A stretch of 5,447 nt of DNA, taken from the NCBI GenBank assembly GCA_020355945.1, contig CP070627.1, positions 4,039,526 through 4,044,972 on the forward strand, written 5' to 3'. The position numbers were made by a program, and so were the translations under genes. Below are positions 1-3,940 of the stretch, in pieces. The notes under the pieces are model-generated. The model was not told the origin of the DNA. It saw only the letters and a list, made by a program, of their open reading frames with translations, and searched no databases. The stretch's first letter is position 1, and every line of letters starts with the position of its first letter. Source of the stretch: Candidatus Aminicenantota bacterium. GTDB lineage: Bacteria; Acidobacteriota; Aminicenantia; UBA2199.

Positions 1-296
1 TCCATGACAATAAAATACTGGCCGTCCTGGGCTTCAAGACTTAAGACTTTCACCACATTGGGGTGAACGATCCCGGAGGCCAGGGATATTTCCCGTTTCA
101 GGTCATCAAAGGCCAGCGGGGACAAAGCCACCTCCGGGGGAACCGTTTTAATGGCTTTAACCCTGTCTTCCAGGGTATCCCATACCTTGAACACCACTCC
201 CATGCCGCCCCGGCCAATGATCTCCATGACCCGGTATTTTCCCAGGGTCTGCCCCAGCAGTGATTCGGGAATATAGTTGGGGGTCCCGGTTATCAT
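1..296 (-). CDS. Hanks-type Ser/Thr protein kinase, N-terminal lobe (partial, runs off the left edge)
   Basis: This is the first 98 codons of a bacterial eukaryotic-like Ser/Thr kinase, which transfers ATP gamma-phosphate to protein Ser/Thr. Visible motifs are a perfect glycine-rich loop (IIGRGGMGVVF, G28/G30/G33), the ATP-anchoring lysine in VKAIK (K50), the alpha-C glutamate in LKREI (E69), HPNVVKV, and the hinge YFIVME at the window edge. The catalytic loop, DFG, and any C-terminal sensor or transmembrane part lie outside. The N-terminal leader of about 18 residues is short, so the kinase domain comes first. The start ATG (296-294) overlaps the stop of the upstream FHA-kinase gene as ATGA. 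A GGAG at 310-307 lies 10 nt before it, which suggests translational coupling and one operon. All N-lobe catalytic residues are intact, in contrast to its upstream neighbour. Kinase identity is very secure; the substrate is unknown. Confidence 0.93.
   Translation of the reverse strand, partial: MITGTPNYIPESLLGQTLGKYRVMEIIGRGGMGVVFKVWDTLEDRVKAIKTVPPEVALSPLAFDDLKREISLASGIVHPNVVKVLSLEAQDGQYFIVM
293..296 (-). other. ATGA stop/start overlap between the FHA-kinase and kinase genes
   Basis: On the minus strand the TGA stop of the FHA-kinase gene (295-293) and the ATG of the next kinase (296-294) share four bases. Such overlaps usually mean termination-reinitiation coupling and near-equal production of the two proteins. 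Confidence 0.9.
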
Positions 297-1996
297 AGGA
301 TAATATCTCCATTTACCAGGGCGTTTTCCGGTCCGCCTTTAATTTCCAGGTCACCACGTTCATCAACCATTAACGCGGTCTCCTCGTCAGCACCGAAGGA
401 TGAAAGCGCCAGGTATAGGGGTTTCTTTAATAATATAATCACTGTTTCTTGATCAGGCAGTTCTTTGACCTGGTCTCTATCCATCCACATTAAATTTCCC
501 TTTCTTCTCTCCCGGGTGATGTTTTTCAATAGATAGAATCCCTGGTCCCTGGTAAACCGGAAAGAGATAATACTCCCCAATTGGATAATATCCCCGGGAT
601 TCAATTCCCTGGGATTTCCCGGTTCTATTTTTTCTTTATTTAAAAATACGCCGTGCTTGCTGTGGAGATCGAGAATTTCGATTTTGTCTTCACCGCTGCC
701 GGTAGGGGATTCAATGTAATTGACCTGGAGATGCCGGCGGGAAATATCCACGAATCGTAAATTGATATCGTTAAACCGGCTGTGATCGGCCTGTTCCTTT
801 CGTTTGATGCTGCCGATTTCAATACTGGATTTCTTGTTCAAATTGACAATGGTGATAGGGGTCTTGCTGATTTTAAACACAGGGGAGGTGAAACCATTAT
901 CAGCGTCTTCGGGTTTGCCGGTACTTTTTCCCGTGATTTCTTCCACCTGTAGGATTAAGGTATTGGCATCCGGTCTGGTCCCGGGGTTCAAACTCATCAT
1001 ATTCAACAGGAGGGGATAAATTTTCCGCAGTGCTTCGGGTAACCCGGGGTTTTGCAGCTCTTTTTGCAAATAGCTCCTGTAAAAGTTGAACCGTTTAAAA
1101 TTGTTTATGAAGGCCTCCCGAACTTTTTTAATGGTTAGTCGCTGCAGGTGTTTTTTTTTAAACAGTGTGTTGAATTCTCTTTCTTCTTCCGCTGACAGCT
1201 TCACTTCCAAACCAGGGTTTTCTTTGGATTCGACACCGGTGAACAGCCTGGCAAAGGCCGCGCCCGCGGAAAAAATATCGATTCGTTCCGTTATTTTTTT
1301 TTCATAGAACATTTCCGGTGCGATATGACCGGGGGTTCCGCAGAAATGGATTTTTGAACGGATAAATTCTTCGATTTTAAGGTAGTACTCGAAATCTCCT
1401 ATTTTTAAGCGGTGGTCTACCAGGAAAAGATTTTCCAGCTTGATATCGAAGTGGGCTCGTTTTCGTGCGTGGATAAGCTGCAGGCCTTTAAGGCATTCCA
1501 GGAACCATTTGAGTTTATTTTCAATACTGGCCCCCAATTTCATGGTCAGGGTAGCGTCGGCTTTTTCCCAGAAGCTGGCAAAGACTTTTTTATCGAAAAA
1601 AAGTTTTTGCTTTTTTTTAACACTGCCTAAGCACAGGTAACCTACAGGGACGGCAGGATAAAGGATATTAAGGAAGTATTTATCATAGTCCTCTTCCATC
1701 TCCACCCTGACACTGTCAAATTTATTTTCGAAATCCCCTTCTTCATAACTCATGCGCAGGGAAACCAGTTTTTTATCCACCAAAGCCAGGAATACATAGC
1801 AAGACCTTCCGCTCCCCAGGATGCCCACCAGTTCAAACACTTCGGTTTCGGCAAATTGGTCTTCCTTGACCACGTATATTTTATGATCCACCTCCTTTTC
1901 CTGGAATTTTTGATAGAGTTCTTCCAGGGAGATGGTGTCCCTGGCAAACTCTCTTATAATCGAGTTTTTATCCACACGTTGATCTATTTGTTCCAT
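293..1996 (-). CDS. Protein kinase-like protein with C-terminal FHA domain, atypical ATP-site motifs
   Basis: A 567-residue soluble protein. Residues 1-50 are a charged helical leader. Residues 52 to about 350 are a Hanks-type kinase fold: a degenerate glycine loop (LGSGRSCYVF, third Gly replaced by C66), LVSLR with Arg81 where the VAIK lysine is expected, catalytic loop HFDIKLEN (D184, K186, N189 kept; HRD Arg is Phe), GDFE with Glu203 in place of the DFG glycine, GTPGHIAPE activation segment end (220-228), D240 in the alpha-F motif, a long insertion at about 255-330, and TRPD with conserved R341. Residues 383-482 are an FHA domain, a phosphothreonine reader, with SRRH (419-422), HGVFLN (448-453) and GD (468-469). 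An 85-residue beta-rich tail follows. No signal peptide or membrane segment is seen. ATG 1996 has only a weak ribosome site. It overlaps the next kinase by 4 bp. It may be an atypical active kinase or a pseudokinase scaffold; family certain, activity not. Confidence 0.9.
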   Translation of the reverse strand: MEQIDQRVDKNSIIREFARDTISLEELYQKFQEKEVDHKIYVVKEDQFAETEVFELVGILGSGRSCYVFLALVDKKLVSLRMSYEEGDFENKFDSVRVEMEEDYDKYFLNILYPAVPVGYLCLGSVKKKQKLFFDKKVFASFWEKADATLTMKLGASIENKLKWFLECLKGLQLIHARKRAHFDIKLENLFLVDHRLKIGDFEYYLKIEEFIRSKIHFCGTPGHIAPEMFYEKKITERIDIFSAGAAFARLFTGVESKENPGLEVKLSAEEEREFNTLFKKKHLQRLTIKKVREAFINNFKRFNFYRSYLQKELQNPGLPEALRKIYPLLLNMMSLNPGTRPDANTLILQVEEITGKSTGKPEDADNGFTSPVFKISKTPITIVNLNKKSSIEIGSIKRKEQADHSRFNDINLRFVDISRRHLQVNYIESPTGSGEDKIEILDLHSKHGVFLNKEKIEPGNPRELNPGDIIQLGSIISFRFTRDQGFYLLKNITRERRKGNLMWMDRDQVKELPDQETVIILLKKPLYLALSSFGADEETALMVDERGDLEIKGGPENALVNGDIIL

Positions 1997-2050
1997 ATTG
2001 TTACCACATTAATCATAATATTTAACATTTAATTTTCTATTTTACCACGT

Positions 2051-2062
2051 TCTTTGCAAAGA
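2051..2062. promoter_or_regulatory. 12-bp perfect palindrome TCTTTGCAAAGA upstream of the FHA-kinase gene
   Basis: TCTTTGCAAAGA is its own reverse complement and sits 54 bp upstream of the kinase ATG at 1996. The size and position would suit an operator for a dimeric regulator. No convincing -35/-10 pair was found around it, so a regulatory role is only a guess. Confidence 0.3.
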
Positions 2063-2152
2063 GGAAATATTTTCTTTTTTTCTCAGCATTCCAGATCAAA
2101 TCTCAAAATCAGTCAATTATGATTTGTCATCTGCAAAAATTTTTATTGATAA

Positions 2153-2260
2153 ATGGTTATTTACAGGCTAAAAAAATTAAGGAAGAAAATAAACCCGGTA
2201 GTTGATAAAACCATAGATATTGATAAGCTGTGTAATGAGGTTAATCGTGATATTTTTTGA
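2153..2260 (+). CDS. 35-codon ORF, possible antitoxin remnant upstream of a PIN-toxin fragment
   Basis: The ORF begins at ATG 2153, directly after an in-frame TAA, and ends at TGA 2258-2260. The product starts MVIYRLKKLRKK, is lysine/arginine-rich at its N-terminus, and ends in a hydrophilic, probably helical stretch (IDIDKLCNEVNRDIF). Its 3' end overlaps the start of the PIN-like fragment by about 14-26 bp, the arrangement typical of vapB-vapC pairs. There is no Shine-Dalgarno, and the length is about half that of usual VapB antitoxins (70-90 residues), with no recognisable AbrB or ribbon-helix-helix fold. It is therefore more likely the surviving C-terminal part of an antitoxin than an intact gene. 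It could also be a chance ORF; the case rests mainly on the downstream PIN motif and the overlap. Confidence 0.3.
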   Translation: MVIYRLKKLRKKINPVVDKTIDIDKLCNEVNRDIF

Positions 2261-2345
2261 CACCAACTTCCTGGTTTACTTCACGGTCAACTTTTCATCC
2301 CAACAGTTTCTTTATAAACTCTTTGAAACTGGCGGAATCCAATAG
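2235..2345 (+). pseudogene. Truncated PIN-domain (VapC-like) toxin, N-terminal fragment
   Basis: From ATG 2235 (or GTG 2247) the frame reads VIFFDTNFLVYFTVN. This matches the hydrophobic beta-strand plus DTN-x-L-h-Y signature that opens PIN-domain ribonucleases, with the first metal-binding Asp present. After about residue 20 (near 2290) the PIN-like character stops, and the remaining codons to TAG 2343 are merely antisense to the 3' end of the minus-strand LRR-transmembrane gene. A full PIN toxin is about 130 residues with three more acidic catalytic residues, all absent here, so this fragment cannot be an active nuclease. The likely history is that a vapBC locus was cut by the event that brought in the LRR gene, or by a deletion at about 2290. 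A chance match over such a short span cannot be excluded. Confidence 0.45.
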
Positions 2346-2603
2346 TGCGAATATTGCGGCCAAAACCCCGATAAGACCTGCGATAGCCGCTGTTAACCAC
2401 CAGACCGTTTTCCATATTCTTTTTTTACTCGATTCTTTCTTCATCACCTTCACCGGGGGCGGCGGACCAGGAATATTGCTTTCGATCTTATCGTTGTTTA
2501 ATAGTTGTTCCGCTTCGATAAGCCGTTCCTTTTCGGGTTTAATACCCTCCAGTAACGCTTTCACATTATAGTCGCGCACTGCGCCTTCCGGCAGGAATTC
2601 CAC
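2295..2603 (-). CDS. 3' half of a frameshifted LRR gene: linker and C-terminal transmembrane segment
   Basis: This 102-codon frame is open from GTG 2603 to TGA 2295. It has no Shine-Dalgarno of its own and follows on in sense from the LRR fragment upstream, one frame away. It encodes an acidic helical linker (VEFLPEGAVRDYNVKALLEG, then KPEKERLIEAEQLL), a proline stretch PGPPPP, a lysine-rich stretch (KVMKKESSKKR), and one strong membrane helix (WWLTAAIAGLIGVLAAIFALL) followed by a short tail SASFKEFIKKLLG. The positive residues ahead of the helix predict a cytoplasmic N-terminal part and a tail anchor. In-frame reading upstream is blocked by TAG at 2627-2625, so the join must lie between there and the upstream frame's stop at 2566. 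It is read here as the C-terminus of one broken or frameshifted gene, not an independent gene. Confidence 0.6.
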   Translation of the reverse strand: MEFLPEGAVRDYNVKALLEGIKPEKERLIEAEQLLNNDKIESNIPGPPPPVKVMKKESSKKRIWKTVWWLTAAIAGLIGVLAAIFALLDSASFKEFIKKLLG

Positions 2604-2898
2604 CTGTCCCTTTTTCTCCCAATTCTAAATGAGTTAACCCCTTCAACTCTTTGAGGCTTGAGATATCGCTGATTTTATTGTTGAATAATAACAGCTTTTC
2701 CAGTCGTTGAAATGTTGAGAGCAGTGCAGGTGGGCGCAGCATTTCTTTTCCCCAAATCGCCAGACCCCGCACCCACCCGTTATCATCAGCCGCGAAACCG
2801 GTAATAGGATATGTCATTAATTTTTCCAGGGAAACTCGCGGCAATTTTATCCCTATCTCCTGTTGCAATTGCTTTACCATCTTTAAGTCGTCACTCAT
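2566..2898 (-). CDS. 5' half of a frameshifted gene: leucine-rich repeat protein
   Basis: The first 110 codons of a small LRR protein. An N-terminal helical region (MSDDLKMVKQLQQEIG) is followed by a non-canonical first repeat (FAADDNGWVRGLAIWG) and then SDS22/internalin-like units: LEKLLLFNNKISDISSLKEL and LKGLTHLELGEKG, matching LxxLxLxxNxIxDIxxL. Such repeats form protein-binding solenoids. After LELGEKG the frame degenerates (TGGIPAGRRSARL, TAA at 2566) while the sensible continuation lies in the +1 frame; the A5G3 run at 2608-2615 is the likely slip site. With one fewer A, the frames join to a product of about 200 residues with a C-terminal membrane anchor. ATG 2898 is preferred over ATG 2910 because GGAGG (2908-2904) sits 5 nt before it and the -10 box at 2920-2915 predicts transcription starting near 2908. 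Two repeats is very short for an LRR protein. Confidence 0.6.
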   Translation of the reverse strand: MSDDLKMVKQLQQEIGIKLPRVSLEKLMTYPITGFAADDNGWVRGLAIWGKEMLRPPALLSTFQRLEKLLLFNNKISDISSLKELKGLTHLELGEKGTGGIPAGRRSARL

Positions 2899-2914
2899 CG
2901 TCGCCTCCATGACA

Positions 2915-2923
2915 ATTATATCA
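2915..2923 (-). promoter_or_regulatory. Extended -10 promoter (TGATATAAT) for the LRR gene
   Basis: On the minus strand TGATATAAT (2923-2915) is a perfect extended -10 element with a consensus TATAAT hexamer. There is no good -35, which is acceptable for extended -10 promoters. The expected +1 is near 2908, giving a very short leader that contains GGAGG before ATG 2898. Confidence 0.5.
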
Positions 2924-2944
2924 GAAGAGTGTAAAAAATGAAAT

Positions 2945-3021
2945 GAGTGGTGAGTGGTGAGGGGTGAGTGGTGCGAGTTGCGAGTTGCGAGTTGCGGGGT
3001 ACGGGTTACGAGGTGCGAGGT
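2945..3021. repeat. Degenerate 7-bp tandem repeat, 11 units
   Basis: Eleven consecutive heptamers without gaps: GAGTGGT (x2), GAGGGGT, GAGTGGT, GCGAGTT (x3), GCGGGGT, ACGGGTT, ACGAGGT, GCGAGGT. The units share a purine-rich R-M-G-D-K-K-T pattern, with a GAGTGGT type on the left that changes to a GCGAGTT type in the middle, as if one type evolved from the other by slippage. The plus strand is almost free of cytosine. It is noncoding and lies between the divergent LRR and coiled-coil genes, upstream of both promoters. Confidence 0.85.
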
Positions 3022-3028
3022 GCGTGAC

Positions 3029-3120
3029 CTCCCGTTTTAATCCTTCAAATACAATCTGCACCTTGTTGCGGGCGAACACAAAATGCAGACCGAGCCCCTA
3101 CCCATGCGTCTTTTCAGGGA
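3029..3120. repeat. Possible dispersed intergenic element (GGGCGAACACAA ... GAGCCCCTACCC)
   Basis: The spacer after the heptamer array contains GGGCGAACACAA (3070-3081) and GAGCCCCTACCC (3092-3103). These resemble the ends of small intergenic elements carrying TTGTGTTCGCCC and GTAGGGGC sequences that recur in some environmental genomes. The inverted symmetry is poor here. The call rests on resemblance recalled from memory and cannot be verified from one copy; the boundaries are approximate. Confidence 0.25.
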
Positions 3121-3152
3121 GAAAAGAAAAGTTGACGAAGGATTTTGGCTAG

Positions 3153-3181
3153 TTGAAACATTTGATTTTTTATACTATAAT
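3153..3181 (+). promoter_or_regulatory. Sigma70-like promoter TTGAAA-17-TATAAT
   Basis: TTGAAA (3153-3158) and a perfect TATAAT (3176-3181) are separated by exactly 17 bp. The expected +1 is near 3188, about 50 nt before the preferred start of the coiled-coil gene at 3239. It also coincides with an in-frame ATG at 3188. Confidence 0.7.
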
Positions 3182-3238
3182 ATCATCATGAAAAATGTGA
3201 CTGTTGACAAACCCGGATATTTTAGTTATTTTTATGGT

Positions 3239-3718
3239 ATGATGAAAAAAATGAAAAAATCATGGTCGGTCTTGATGTTATTAATCCTGGTGCTGGCTTT
3301 CCCCTCACTTTCCCGTGCTCAAAACGGGTTTACTCAAAAAGACCGGGAGTTATTGATTCGCCTGGATACAAAGGTTGCTGAAATGGACAAACGGTTTGCG
3401 GATCTGCGTGATGATATGAATAAACGATTTGAGCAAGTGGATAAACGGTTTGAACAAGTGGATAAACGGTTTGGAGAGATGATGACTTATATCGGGATCC
3501 TGGCAGCTATTTTCGCTGCTATTACCGTGGGCACCATCAGTTTTGCTTTATGGGACAGGAGAACCATGATTCGTCCTTTTGAATCAAAAGTCGCGGACCT
3601 GGATAAAAGAATCACGGATAATAAGGAAAAGTATGAAAACCTGATCCCTGTTTTAAAAGATTATGCTTCAAAAAATAAAAAATTTGCCGATATACTCAAA
3701 CAATACAATTTATTCTAA
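3239..3718 (+). CDS. Small exported coiled-coil protein with one transmembrane segment
   Basis: A 159-residue protein of unrecognised function. Residues 1-27 are a signal peptide: a lysine-rich n-region (MMKKMKK), hydrophobic core VLMLLILVLAF and SRA before Q28. Residues 30-80 form a charged coiled coil with heptads, including NKRFEQV-DKRFEQV-DKRFGEM, encoded by three near-identical 21-bp units at 3419-3481. Residues 82-104 are a membrane helix (YIGILAAIFAAITVGTISFAL). Residues 115-158 are a second helical, lysine-rich segment. If the signal is cleaved, the first coil is extracytoplasmic and the tail cytoplasmic. The layout of a KRFxxVDKRF coil followed by a membrane helix recalls DUF1640/Bdr-like proteins, but no family can be assigned firmly. 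ATG 3239 or 3242 is chosen because the signal peptide then begins at the N-terminus; ATG 3188 would fit a leaderless start. No clear Shine-Dalgarno is present. Confidence 0.78.
   Translation: MMKKMKKSWSVLMLLILVLAFPSLSRAQNGFTQKDRELLIRLDTKVAEMDKRFADLRDDMNKRFEQVDKRFEQVDKRFGEMMTYIGILAAIFAAITVGTISFALWDRRTMIRPFESKVADLDKRITDNKEKYENLIPVLKDYASKNKKFADILKQYNLF
3419..3481 (+). repeat. Three 21-bp in-frame tandem repeats in the coiled-coil gene
   Basis: Units at 3419-3439, 3440-3460 and 3461-3481 each encode (N/D)KRFxxx. The first two differ at only a few bases and the third diverges at its end. They add whole heptads to the coil, so copy-number change would lengthen or shorten the coil without breaking the frame. 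Confidence 0.8.
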
Positions 3719-3789
3719 GTGTATTCCGAATATTAATATTTCTCATTACATCTTCAAAAGAATGGGTGAATGGGTTAAATGTCTGAACC

Positions 3790-3828
3790 AGGATTTGTGG
3801 GATTTTGGGATTACCAGGATTTTGTGGG
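3790..3828. repeat. Short imperfect direct repeats of the GGATTT type
   Basis: Four closely spaced copies of a GGATT(T) core lie here: AGGATTTGT, GGGATTTT, GGGATTACC, AGGATTTTGT, spaced about 8-9 bp apart. Just downstream is CTCAACCTCAACC (3841-3853), two copies of CTCAAC. It is noncoding and T/G-skewed. Blocks of CAGGATTT repeats are, from memory, a recurrent intergenic element in several environmental bacterial phyla, but one copy cannot prove a family. Confidence 0.55.
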
Positions 3829-3905
3829 GGAATGGTTAGGCTCAACCTCAACCTTAATCTTTAATTTTTCTTTGCCTGCCACTTTTAATGTTTTTACGTC
3901 GTTAC

Positions 3906-3934
3906 TTGACATTTAATTGAGTTTAAGATAAAGT
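3906..3934 (+). promoter_or_regulatory. Candidate promoter TTGACA-17-TAAAGT, predicted +1 on the start codon
   Basis: A perfect -35 (TTGACA, 3906-3911) is followed after 17 bp by TAAAGT (3929-3934), a 4/6 match to TATAAT. The expected +1 at about 3941 is the A of the next gene's ATG, and no Shine-Dalgarno precedes that ATG. This suggests a leaderless transcript. Confidence 0.45.
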
Positions 3935-3940
3935 GAACCT

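Noticed and set aside
804..1640. Several plus-strand ORFs of 66-73 codons opposite the FHA-kinase
   Set aside because: All are shadows of the recognisable kinase/FHA reading frame.
2608..2616. Programmed -1 ribosomal frameshift at the A5 run
   Set aside because: The shift needed is +1 (or -2), and the run has five A rather than the six of an A-AAA-AAG heptamer.
2899..2910. ATG 2910 as start of the LRR gene
   Set aside because: The GGAGG that serves ATG 2898 would lie inside the coding sequence, and the -10 box predicts transcription beginning at about 2908.
2945..3021. CRISPR array
   Set aside because: Units are contiguous heptamers with no spacers.
2964..3152. Plus-strand 62-codon ORF (MSGASCELRVAGYGLRG...)
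   Set aside because: Its first third is a translation of the 7-bp tandem repeat and the rest is spacer. There is no ribosome site and no protein-like composition.
3083..3238. Longer start for the coiled-coil gene at ATG 3083
   Set aside because: It would lie upstream of the strong promoter at 3153-3181 and would bury the signal peptide about 50 residues inside.
3729..3740. AATATTAATATT palindrome as a rho-independent terminator after the coiled-coil gene
   Set aside because: It is an AT-only dyad with no GC stem and no following T-run, so it is too weak to call a terminator.
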